A stretch of DNA of 44,970 bases, from NCBI RefSeq assembly GCF_010692555.1, contig NZ_JAAHHG010000038.1:1-44970 (forward strand), read 5' to 3'. Made by a program: the position numbers and the translations under genes. The notes under the pieces are model-generated. The model was not told the DNA's origin, ran no database searches, and saw only the letters and a program-made list of their open reading frames with translations. Each line of letters opens with the position of its first letter. The stretch's first letter is position 1. Shown here one piece after another: positions 26,494 through 34,351 of the stretch. Origin of the DNA: Okeania sp. SIO3B5. GTDB taxonomy: Bacteria > Cyanobacteriota > Cyanobacteriia > Cyanobacteriales > Microcoleaceae.

Positions 26494-27099
26494 GTGATAA
26501 TTTATAGTATAATTATAATTCTATCCTTTACATTAAATTTAAATGCAATAGCAGTTATATATCCACCATTAAAACATTCATCAGAATTTACAGATACTAA
26601 TACTATTTATCTTGCTAATAACTGGTATAAATATACAGCTAAAGATGATTCTTATACAGTTTTTTTTCCTGGTCAACCAGAAGAAGAAAATTTATCTGCT
26701 GATACTTCTTTGGGAAAACTTAATGCCTTATTAGTTTTCTACCAATATCCAGAAAAACAACGATTTTTTTCTGTCTCTAGCATCAAATATCCAGTCGATT
26801 CTAGTCAATATAATATTGAAAAAGGATTAAATGGAGCCCGAGATGGAGCAGCAACTAATTCTAACTCGACAATCATTAGTGAAAAGAAGATTAATTATCA
26901 AGGATTTCCAGGTAGAGAAATAATTTTACAGTCGAAAGTAAAGCCTAATTTGAGATTACTTTTAAGAATATTTATTGACCCTAGCGGACCAACATTATAT
27001 AGTTTACAAGTAGTTGCTGAAGATGGAAATTTAGACTTTCCAGAGGCTAAAGCTTTTTTGGATTCTTTTAGTATTATTAATACTAGCTATTCCCTCTGA
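26494..27099 (+). CDS. secreted protein of unknown function
   Basis: 201 residues from GTG 26494. A hydrophobic N-terminus (IIYSIIIILSFTLNLNAIA) looks like a signal peptide but lacks positive charge. The frame stays open upstream, and a non-canonical ATT start near 26476 would add IKTFLIV with a lysine. The mature part contains WYKYTAKDDSYTVFFPGQPEEE (about 43-64, given here as one motif in two halves) and later GFPGREIILQSKV and FPEAKAFLDSFSI. These are features of a cyanobacterial family of small lipoprotein/periplasmic proteins that I cannot name. No operon partner is evident. Confidence 0.55.
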   Translation: MIIYSIIIILSFTLNLNAIAVIYPPLKHSSEFTDTNTIYLANNWYKYTAKDDSYTVFFPGQPEEENLSADTSLGKLNALLVFYQYPEKQRFFSVSSIKYPVDSSQYNIEKGLNGARDGAATNSNSTIISEKKINYQGFPGREIILQSKVKPNLRLLLRIFIDPSGPTLYSLQVVAEDGNLDFPEAKAFLDSFSIINTSYSL

Positions 27100-27226
27100 A
27101 AATAATGTTATAATTTATTCTAGCTACAAACATACTTAAATTGCTAACAGTTATTCGGGTAATATTTTGAAAAAAAATGTTTAACACCACGAAAGGAAAA
27201 AAAGATATCATGTTACACGACTATAT

Positions 27227-27781
27227 ATGTATAAAAGATTAGAAAACTTATTGACTAATGAAGATGACAAGACTAAAAAAACTTTGGCCGTATCTGGCAG
27301 TGCTAACTTGGCAAGAATTTTAGGTTTAAAACAAGCGGAAGTTTATAACAGTAGTTATCCAGACTGTAATTTAAGCAATCTAAATTATGAAGATAATTTT
27401 TTTGATTTTTGTGTTTCAGACCAAGTTTTAGAGCATGTTGCTGAAAATCCTTACAAGGCTTTTGAAGAAAGTATTCGAGTTGTTAAACAAGGAGGATATA
27501 TATGTCATACAACTTGCTTTATCAACCCAATACATGGTGGAAAAAATTTAGATGATTACTGGAGATTTACTCCTAAAGCTTTGGCATTAATGAGTAAATC
27601 CTACAATCTTAAAATAGTTGAAGTTAATGGTTGGGGTAATCAAGAAGTATGGCCTTATATTCACATGGGTTTTAGAGGTCATAAAATTCCCGAAGATCCA
27701 GATAATCCAATATATCAATTAGCAATGAGAAATGAGCACTCTTGGTATATAGTTACTTGGATTTTGGCACAAGTTCAATAA
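27227..27781 (+). CDS. small class I SAM-dependent methyltransferase
   Basis: A 184-residue protein of the methyltransferase type 11 layout. It has LAVSGSANLARILGLKQ in place of the classical glycine motif. It then has NSSYPDCNLSNLNYEDNFFDF, SDQVLEHVAENPYKAFEESIRVVKQGGYICHTT (about 68-100; the conserved D-x-x-EH and KxGG parts) and a DYWRFTP motif. It is short for the family but has all core strands. A ribosome site is not evident. Natural substrate unknown. Confidence 0.7.
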   Translation: MYKRLENLLTNEDDKTKKTLAVSGSANLARILGLKQAEVYNSSYPDCNLSNLNYEDNFFDFCVSDQVLEHVAENPYKAFEESIRVVKQGGYICHTTCFINPIHGGKNLDDYWRFTPKALALMSKSYNLKIVEVNGWGNQEVWPYIHMGFRGHKIPEDPDNPIYQLAMRNEHSWYIVTWILAQVQ

Positions 27782-27866
27782 TCAGTAAACAGAAGCCGAT
27801 CTAACTCAAGATTTGACCGATATGAGAATACCAAAAGAGGAGCTTAATTATCGGTTTAAATTCTAG

Positions 27867-28152
27867 TTAGGGCTTGCTGATTAAATCTAAAATGATTGCC
27901 AGATAAAGGTTTTAGCCTTTTTAGGTATTGAAAAAGTACATGATTTTCAGCTCTTCATGCTCAAAAAATTAGCATTTTTAGAAGAGTTGGGCAAAAAAAT
28001 TCTCCCCTACTCCCCTACTCCTTACAGCGGTTTTCATTTCAGTAGACCACAGTAGGGACGTTGCATGCAACGTCCCTACAGGGTTTTGGTTATGGCGATG
28101 TGGTTCATCAATTTGAAAAGCGCTGTAAAAAATACTTTTTCAGCAAACCCTA
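27867..28152 (+). mobile_element. MITE family B with an inserted palindrome-bearing element
   Basis: Ends TAGGGCTTGCTGATTAAAT (left) and CAGCAAACCCTA (right). The interior has TTTAGCCTTTTTAGG, AAAAAGTAC and TCAGCTCTTCATGCTCAAAAA as in the copies at 30732, 31238 and 38070 (the last two reversed or diverged). It is broken by a segment from CTTACAGCGG to GCGCTGTAAA containing a perfect 28-bp palindrome (28052-28079: arms GTAGGGACGTTGCA and TGCAACGTCCCTAC). Confidence 0.65.
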
Positions 28153-28153
28153 A

Positions 28154-28643
28154 ATAGGGTTTGCGTATGGAAAGTCTTTTTGCTGGGGTAGAAGACAACC
28201 CACCCCTAACCCCTCCCAGGAGGGGAAAAAGGACATAGAATAAATGGGAATTACAGAGTCAGTGGCCAACAAATCAGTGCGAGCATCTTGCTCGCGTGAT
28301 TGTACCTCACCAAAGTGGAATACGCTGTAATATCATGTTCGGTTGAATACTTATAATATCTGTGGATCGAAGGCAGGAGGCAGGAGGCAACTATGCTGAA
28401 GGGAAAGAGCAAGGTTAGAAGGCAGAAGGTTTTTTATAACTGATTATCCGCAATTCGCAGCTCCCCTGGAAGGGGAACATGATATAACACTACGCAAATA
28501 GCTTAGGACATTGATACAGCGCTTCCCGTTGCTATAAGGTACGCCCCGAAGCGGGCAAGATGCCCGCACTACAATATTTTCATCATTTGCACTGTACCTC
28601 ATTGGCCCGAAATATGTTGTAAATCGTCAAACTCAGTCAGGGA
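28154..28643. repeat. stacked MITEs (B, D, C, D) before the DUF262 gene's 3' end
   Basis: In order: a partial family B (TAGGGTTTGCGTATGG at 28154); a partial family D ending GCTGTA 28324-28329 with the hairpin at 28279-28295; a complete family C (28330-28486); and a complete family D (28515-28621) with GCGGGC-AAGAT-GCCCGC at 28551-28567. No gene. Confidence 0.65.
28330..28486 (+). mobile_element. MITE family C, complete, near-identical to the 36431-36586 copy
   Basis: Left end ATATCATGTTCGGTTGAATAC, right end AGGGGAACATGATAT. The interior (CTATGCTGAAGGGAAAGAGC, AACCTT complement, GGTTTTTTATAACTGATTAT) matches the inverted element at 36431-36586 almost base for base. Confidence 0.75.
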
Positions 28644-30461
28644 TTACTTCTGACTTCTGACTTCTGACTTCTGACTTGCGCGTAGCGCTATATCCCACAC
28701 TTTTTTAGCTAATTGAGTCAATATTTCTTGTCGAGTTTCAATTGCGTGGGAATCCCATTTAATAAAGGTCTTTAAGTCTTTTACTGCTAAGTCAATAGTT
28801 GTGTTATTCCCAACAGAAATTTTTTCAGCAATAGTTCTAGTCAACAGAAATCTTGAGTTAGTATAACCTAATTTTTTTTCCGTAAAACTCATATTAGTAA
28901 TAGCAGATTTAATCGAACTTTCTAACAAAGTCAGATTGCCTAAAAGTTTACTATAACTTTCTATTTCACGAGGTTTATCGAAAGATGAAATTACTTCTTG
29001 AGTAGGATATTCTGGTAAAATTTGTTCTACATCTAATTTCAAAATATAATTGCCTAAATCATCGATTCCTCCCCCACTACCCCAAGCAGTTTCATCTATG
29101 TATTGTGTTAGTTTGGCTAAAATATATTTAATTTGATAAGGCTGAAATGATGACTTATTAAGTTTAGAAAATGCTTTCTCAAATTTATCTGCCACTAACA
29201 ACTTACTAGAAATAATTTGGCTAGCAATAAATCTATCAAATTCTTCCGTTGATGTAATTTGACGTAATTCACTAGCCCACTTAAGAATCATGCCATCAAA
29301 CGCCTTTTGATTGCGATCGCTAGTCAACATTGCCACAAATAATAAATTTTCTACCTGCCGACATAATTCAATAAAACAATATTGAGGCAATTTATAGGCA
29401 GCTAAAAGTAAGATTAAATGTTGCCTAACATTAACACTGAGACAGCGAATATTTGCCAAATAACGATTTACTGTTCCATCAATATTATTACCTGACAAAA
29501 ATGCTACATAAGCTTCTGTCGAGGCTAGTAAATCATTCACAAATAGAATAGGTTCAGTATCATACCCACATCTAGATTCATTTTTTAGGAACCAATCATA
29601 GACTTCTTTTTCTGCAATATAATTTCCATCTTCTGCATATCTTGCCAAAATAAAATAGCGCAAAAAACGCATCGGTCTTTCCTGAGAATGATAGAGTAAA
29701 TCTATCATTTTTTTCCATTTTATCTTGATTTTCTCATAGTCTTTTTGTTTAGTTTTAGCAAAAATTAAATTTTTGAGTAAATCCATATCATCTAGGGGTA
29801 AACCACGATGATTTAAAGTTGAATAGATTTTCAAAGCATGAGCAACACTAGCTGTTTTTACGCGAATTAATTTAACATTTTTGAGAAAATAGGCATAAAA
29901 TTTTTTGAGATAAGAAATAGCAACTTCATCTAATGCAAATTTAAGAGAAAGAAACTTTCTAATTTCAGCATAAGCATTCTGAATATGTTTAACAGAACGA
30001 GTAGGAGATATTTGGTCTAAATCTGTTTGCATAGCAATACTTTCTAGTATTCCCCTACTTTCTTCATATTGCAGTTCTACCCTATGTTTAAACTGGTCAT
30101 TACCCAAGTCATCTGTATATAGAGAAGTAATCTTATTTTTTAATGCTTCAATACGTTCATTTGAATTAATAGTTAATAGATAATCTCGAATTGCACAAAG
30201 AACTAAATAAGCAGTAGTCATCCGTTGCTGCCCATCAATTACTTCATACAAATTATCTCCACGACTACAAACAATTATACTGCCAATAAAATACTCAGAA
30301 TAAGAGTTTTGATTTTGCTCAGAAAATTCTTCATATATATCTTGAATAAATTCATTTACTTCTTTTTCCTCCCAAACATATTCACGCTGATAATCAGGAA
30401 TGACATAAAACTCATCAAATAACTTTTCTAGAGTCATGTCTTGAGATTCGATAGTTGTCAT
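28644..30461 (-). CDS. DUF262/DUF1524 (GmrSD-type) protein with altered HNH motif
   Basis: 605 residues. The N-terminal DUF262 (ParB/Srx-like, GmrS) domain shows YQREYVW (24-30) and the signature IDGQQRMTTAYL (75-86); this domain usually hydrolyses NTP. The C-terminal DUF1524 (GmrD) region shows the LGNLTLL block (507-513), FTEKKLGYTNS and a final W. In DUF1524 nucleases a His starts the catalytic HxxP motif (usually EHILP); here it reads VEQILPE, with Gln480 in that place. GmrSD-like proteins cut modified phage DNA, so this may be a nicked-off or non-cleaving variant of a defence enzyme. The last 13 residues (ALRASQKSEVRSQ) come from a repeat. It stands alone with no methyltransferase partner. 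Confidence 0.8.
   Translation of the reverse strand: MTTIESQDMTLEKLFDEFYVIPDYQREYVWEEKEVNEFIQDIYEEFSEQNQNSYSEYFIGSIIVCSRGDNLYEVIDGQQRMTTAYLVLCAIRDYLLTINSNERIEALKNKITSLYTDDLGNDQFKHRVELQYEESRGILESIAMQTDLDQISPTRSVKHIQNAYAEIRKFLSLKFALDEVAISYLKKFYAYFLKNVKLIRVKTASVAHALKIYSTLNHRGLPLDDMDLLKNLIFAKTKQKDYEKIKIKWKKMIDLLYHSQERPMRFLRYFILARYAEDGNYIAEKEVYDWFLKNESRCGYDTEPILFVNDLLASTEAYVAFLSGNNIDGTVNRYLANIRCLSVNVRQHLILLLAAYKLPQYCFIELCRQVENLLFVAMLTSDRNQKAFDGMILKWASELRQITSTEEFDRFIASQIISSKLLVADKFEKAFSKLNKSSFQPYQIKYILAKLTQYIDETAWGSGGGIDDLGNYILKLDVEQILPEYPTQEVISSFDKPREIESYSKLLGNLTLLESSIKSAITNMSFTEKKLGYTNSRFLLTRTIAEKISVGNNTTIDLAVKDLKTFIKWDSHAIETRQEILTQLAKKVWDIALRASQKSEVRSQK
28648..28691 (-). repeat. GACTTCT heptamer tract plus GCGCGTAGCGC forming the end of the DUF262 gene
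   Basis: Four GACTTCT-type units adjoin GCGCGTAGCGCTAT. Read on the minus strand they encode IALRASQKSEVRSQK and the stop. The same GCGCGTAGCGCTAT lies at the 3' end of the unrelated gene at 340-1044. Confidence 0.85.
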
Positions 30462-30731
30462 ATAATTAAGTAGGTCAGTGTTGAAAATTATCGTTATGCA
30501 AAGGCAGGAGGCAAAGGGCAGAAGGCAGAAGGGAAGAGAGTTTTGGACAAGTTTACTTTTCGTTATATACTTCTGTTTTTTTGCACCATCCTACTTACCT
30601 TAATAGTTTTAATCAGGAAGGAAAAAGTAATATAGCCTTTTCTAAGGGCAAGGTACATCTTCAACAATTAATAATTAACAATTAACAATTAACAATTAAT
30701 AATTAATAATTAATAATTAATAATTAATAAT
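30462..30731. repeat. repeat region downstream of a DUF262 gene start
   Basis: AGGCAGAAGG repeats (about 30500-30535) and a CAATTAA/TAATTAA heptamer tract (30664-30733). The promoter of the DUF262 gene should lie in its first 100 bases, but no clear elements were found. Confidence 0.5.
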
Positions 30732-31235
30732 TAGGGTTTGCTGATTAAATTTCAAATAATTACCAGATAAAGGTTTTAGCCTTTTTAGGCATTGAAAAAG
30801 TACATTATTTTCAGCTCTTCATGCTCAAAAAGGAGCGCATTTTTAGCGCATAGTCGGGCAAAAAAATTCTCCCCTACTCCCCTACTCCCCTTTTCCCCTA
30901 CTCCCCTCCTGGGAGGGGTTAGGGGTGGGTTGGGAGGGGGAGGGGCGAGGGGTGGGTCCCCTACTCCTTAAACCCACATTCCGCACGTCAAGAGCGTAAC
31001 ATTAAAAGTAGTATAAAAATCATGGCTTTGCTAAGTATTTATACTGTATAAATTATCTTCATTAACCTTTTTTAAGAGTCAAATTTTTGGGAAAATATTA
31101 AGCATAAATACTCAATTTCTACGTTATTATTTTCTCCTGAATTCTGGATTGCAGGATTGCTGAATTCTAATTTTTTATACTACGTTTTGTCGTGCGGAAT
31201 GTAGGCTTAAAAAAGACTTTTGAGCGCAAACCCTA
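30732..31235 (+). mobile_element. MITE family B with an inserted element having CATTCCGCACG ends
   Basis: Outer ends TAGGGTTTGCTGATTAAAT (30732) and GAGCGCAAACCCTA (about 31233). It contains two GGGAGGGG...GGGTGGGT units (30903-30955). Nested inside, 30977-31201, is a separate element with perfect 11-bp inverted ends CATTCCGCACG and CGTGCGGAATG and an AT-rich interior. Neither part codes for protein. Confidence 0.7.
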
Positions 31236-31237
31236 AT

Positions 31238-31475
31238 TAGGGCCTGCTGATTAAATATCAAAGCATTGACATATAAAGACTTTAGCCTTTTTTTTGTCGA
31301 AAAAGTACCTGGTTTTCAGTCTAAAACACTCAAAAAGTTAGTATTTTAGGCGCATAGCTGGGCAGAAAAATCAAGCTACAATTCTTACTCCTACTTTCTC
31401 GCTCCCGAACCATTTCTCCTGTCTCCTGTCTCCTGTCTCCTACCCCTACTAAAAGACTTTTGAGCGCAAACCCTA
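31238..31475 (+). mobile_element. MITE family B, second of three in tandem
   Basis: Ends TAGGGCCTGCTGATTAAATA and GAGCGCAAACCCTA, separated from the preceding copy by two or three bases. Interior TTTAGCC, AAAAAGTACC and a CTCCTGT microsatellite. Confidence 0.75.
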
Positions 31476-31477
31476 AT

Positions 31478-31744
31478 TAGGGCCTGCTGATTAAATATCA
31501 AAGTTTTTACTGGCAAAGGTTTCAGCCTTTGCAGGTACTTAAGGAAGTACCTGCTTTTGGGTAATTCCAGTTCAATTAGGAGCGTATTTTGGGCAAGATC
31601 AGGGTAGAAAACCAAGGGAAGATTCTTCTGGCTACCTCTTCTATGATTCCCATTCCTCCTGGATTCACCGATTCTGTTTGCGGAGCATGACAAACGGAAA
31701 TTCTGGCTTCTCCTCTGAAAAAAAGACTTTTTCAGCAAACCCTA
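31478..31744 (+). mobile_element. MITE family B, third of three in tandem
   Basis: Ends TAGGGCCTGCTGATTAAATA and TTCAGCAAACCCTA. It contains GTTTGCGGAGCATGAC (31673-31690), also seen at 22701. An open frame of 115 codons on the minus strand across this element is repeat-derived. Confidence 0.75.
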
Positions 31745-31797
31745 ATTACCTCTTCTTACTAAAGATGAAATTTTCTTTCTTATAATTAACTGAAGTA

Positions 31798-31819
31798 GTT
31801 AGACCCTCATGGGTCTAAC
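31798..31819. terminator. perfect 9-bp hairpin 160 bases behind prs
   Basis: GTTAGACCC-TCAT-GGGTCTAAC. It lies downstream of the prs stop in sense, but no T-run follows on the minus strand, so it may be a processing or repeat hairpin rather than a true terminator. Confidence 0.35.
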
Positions 31820-31978
31820 CCTCAACAGTAAAAAAGGACTAACTTTCCAAATATCCAGCTCCCAAAATTTCACAAAAATTTTCTTTTTATTAATTTTTCG
31901 TGAATATTAAATTCTCCAAATTCTTCCCTCCCAAAAATAGTGAGGAAAGCGCGAGCTAGTATCTCAGAGCAGCAAAAT

Positions 31979-32989
31979 TTAACGAAACATACTACTAACT
32001 GAAGTATCCTCGTGAATGCGCCAAATAGTCTCACCCAATAAATTTGCCACCGAAAGAACAGTCAACTGAGGAAAATAATGTTCCTCCAAGAATGGGATAG
32101 TATTAGTAACAATAACCTCTTCAAATACCCCACTAGAAAGACGTTCAACTGCTGGTGGTGAAAATACTGCATGAGTAGCACAAGCATAAACTTGTCGCGC
32201 CCCTTGTTCGCGCAAAAGTCGCGCCCCTTCGGAAATAGTACCACCTGTATCAATCATGTCATCTACCAATACAGCAGTTTTTCCCTTAACATCGCCAATC
32301 ACATTTAACACTTCTGCCACATTATGAGCTTGGCGACGCTTATCAATAATTGCTAATGGGGCATCGTTTAACTTTTTCGCAAAAGCTCTAGCTCTAGCCA
32401 CCCCACCCACATCCGGAGAAACAACAACAATATCAGATAAATTCTTACTTACTAGGTAATCTAAAATTACCGGTAAACCATAAACATGATCGAACGGAAT
32501 ATCAAAATAACCCTGAATCTGGGCAGAATGCAAATCCATTGCTAAAATGCGATTAGCACCAGCCTCAGTCATCAAATTGGCCACTAATTTAGCAGTAATT
32601 GATTCTCGGCCAGCAGTTTTACGGTCTGCTCTAGCATAACCATAGTAAGGAATAACCGCAGTTACTTGTCTGGCAGAAGCACGACGACAAGCATCTACCA
32701 TAATTAACATTTCCATCAAGTTGTCATTAACTGGACGACAACTAGGCTGAATTAGATAAACATCACAGCCTCGAATTGATTCCTGAATTTGAACATATAG
32801 CTCTCCATCTGCAAAACGTTTACGCACCATTGGGCCTAAATCTAAACCCAGATATCTAGCTACTTCTGTAGCCAAAGGAACGTTAGCAGATCCAGAGAAA
32901 AGTCTCAATCTATTATGATCGTTAGCAGTAGCAGGCACAGGAGCCTGAATTGGTAAAGTAGCACGGATCACGGCAAGCCCTCGCAGCAC
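31979..32989 (-). CDS. prs: ribose-phosphate pyrophosphokinase
   Basis: Makes PRPP from ribose 5-phosphate and ATP for nucleotide, histidine and tryptophan synthesis. 336 residues. Visible parts: LFSGSANVPLATEVARYLG (about 29-47), the flexible-loop and metal-site motif AMDLHSAQIQGYFDIPFDHV, and the PRPP-binding loop VLVDDMIDTGGTI. The N-terminus up to about residue 24 is an extension of a kind seen in cyanobacterial versions. It is a single gene, and its downstream DNA is repeats. Confidence 0.95.
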   Translation of the reverse strand: MLRGLAVIRATLPIQAPVPATANDHNRLRLFSGSANVPLATEVARYLGLDLGPMVRKRFADGELYVQIQESIRGCDVYLIQPSCRPVNDNLMEMLIMVDACRRASARQVTAVIPYYGYARADRKTAGRESITAKLVANLMTEAGANRILAMDLHSAQIQGYFDIPFDHVYGLPVILDYLVSKNLSDIVVVSPDVGGVARARAFAKKLNDAPLAIIDKRRQAHNVAEVLNVIGDVKGKTAVLVDDMIDTGGTISEGARLLREQGARQVYACATHAVFSPPAVERLSSGVFEEVIVTNTIPFLEEHYFPQLTVLSVANLLGETIWRIHEDTSVSSMFR

Positions 32990-33294
32990 CTCTGTTCATT
33001 GCGATCTTATCATCTCAAACCAAAAATATCCTTCCGTGTTTTTATTGATAGAAAGATCGTAATATATCAGTAATATTTGCTAAATTAAGTCAGACAAATT
33101 TTGAATATTTAGTAAGAAAACTACGGAAGTCTTTAGAAAACGTAAAAGATCTTAAGTAAATTCTACTTTTCTGATAAATAGTAACTCCTGAAGTCAAAAG
33201 TCAAATATCCAAAGTCAAAAGCAATATGTGTTTGACTAAAAAGCTTAACAGAGTATTAATATAGCTTGTAAAATGACATTGGTATCCGGAGTGA
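32990..33294. other. intergenic region between prs and the structured RNA
   Basis: AT-rich. It holds one AGTCAAA heptamer pair (about 33193-33222) and presumably the prs promoter (minus strand). No gene. It ends with GTGA at 33291-33294, just before the structured element. Confidence 0.4.
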
Positions 33295-33631
33295 GATTGT
33301 CAGCACCCCGCTCTAAAGAGACGGGGCATCATGCCTCTGGCTTTAGGTAGCTGACCAGCCTAAGTCCCACGAGGACTACGTTATCGGCAAGAGTTAAAAT
33401 TCCTACCCGGAAATGCTTGCCAGTTCCCGGCTCTAGAACCACGGCATTAAACAGTTTGACGAGGGGTAAGACAGTGTGTCGTGGAAAGTACCGACCGATA
33501 ACATTGGCGAGGCTAACTTTACCCCAGAAATGGGAGTTTTCGGGGGGTTATTCCCCCACCCCGAAAGGGGGACTGGTGGCTTCAGCTACCGCGTCGTTTT
33601 TCCTCCCCTAGCTAAAGCTGAGGGATTTCCA
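33295..33631 (+). ncRNA. HEARO-like (omega) structured RNA, no nuclease gene attached
   Basis: GC-rich against an AT-rich background and full of pairable segments: GTCAGC (33299) with GCTGAC (33350); within it CCCCG-CTCT/AGAG-CGGGG; then AGTCC/GGACT; GGCAAG (33386) with CTTGCC (33416); GGGGTAA (33463) with TTACCCC (33519); a GGTGGC/GCTACC stem; and a final CCCTAGCT/AGCTGAGGG hairpin (33606-33624). HEARO RNAs are the omega RNAs of IscB nucleases, integrate after ATGA or GTGA, and often occur without the ORF in cyanobacteria; GTGA sits immediately upstream here. Two open frames over it are shadows. An alternative is an omega RNA remnant of a TnpB element. It ends 20 bases before the GatB/YqeY start. 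Confidence 0.55.
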
Positions 33632-33650
33632 AACTATCGAGGATTTTTAG

Positions 33651-34109
33651 ATGAGTTTAAAGGACAGAATTACAGAGGATATTAAAGCGGCGATGAAGGC
33701 CAAAGATAAGGTTCGTCTGGAAACAGTTCGTAGTATTAAAAAAGTAATTCTAGAAGAGGAAGCCAATGCTAGGGCAGCAGGAAAGGATTCTCTGACAGAG
33801 ACTCAAGAAATGGATATATTAACCAGATTGGCTAAACAACGCCGGGATTCCATAGAGCAATATACTAAAGCGGGTCGTCAGGAACTAGCAGACGGAGAGG
33901 CTGCAGAGTTGGCCATTCTTGAAGAATATCTGCCAAAACAATTGTCTGATGAGGATATTGTTCGGGTTGTTGATGAAATTATTGCTCAGGTAGGGGCGAA
34001 TTCTCCGAAAGATATGGGTAAGGTAATGGGTCCGGCCATGCAACAGTTGAAAGGTAAGGCCGATGGAAAGAAAGTGCAGGAAGCAGTTAAGGCTAGGCTT
34101 AATTCTTGA
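33651..34109 (+). CDS. GatB/YqeY domain protein
   Basis: 152 residues, full length for the YqeY family: MSLKDRITEDIKAAMKAKDK at the start, TVRSIKKVILEEEANA, the helical EYLPKQLSDEDI, and MGKVMGPAMQQLKGKADGK at the end. The domain is shared with the tail of GatB of the tRNA amidotransferase and is thought to bind tRNA. It directly follows the structured RNA, so that element is probably part of its leader or supplies its promoter region. AAGGCAG repeats begin right after the stop. Confidence 0.9.
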   Translation: MSLKDRITEDIKAAMKAKDKVRLETVRSIKKVILEEEANARAAGKDSLTETQEMDILTRLAKQRRDSIEQYTKAGRQELADGEAAELAILEEYLPKQLSDEDIVRVVDEIIAQVGANSPKDMGKVMGPAMQQLKGKADGKKVQEAVKARLNS

Positions 34110-34351
34110 AGAAGGCAGAAGGCAGAAGGCAGAAGGCAGAAGGAACTTCTCAGAAAGGGATTCAGACCCCTCCTGAAAAGGAGGCACTGAACGGAGTTGC
34201 TGTGGGGGATTTAAACCCTTGCTCCCGACCGTCGCCAGAAGTACCATACAGATTGCCTTCTGCCCTTTGCCTTCATACTTCTGCCTTCTTGTTAAGAATA
34301 AAGTAATTTGTAGATGTAGGTGACTACAGACAATTCTATAAATTTATTATT
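34110..34351. repeat. GAAGGCA heptamer tract and leader of the kinase gene
   Basis: Four to five GAAGGCA units (34110-34141), an imperfect CTCCTGAAAAGGAG hairpin (34170-34183) that could end the upstream transcript, and pyrimidine repeats. No gene. Confidence 0.5.

Noticed and set aside
31391-31738. 115-codon minus-strand frame
   Set aside because: It spans two family B MITEs and a CTCCTGT microsatellite, so it is not a gene.
33417-33685. Two overlapping plus-strand frames in the structured RNA
   Set aside because: They overlap each other in different frames, and the DNA shows RNA-stem pairing rather than codon structure.
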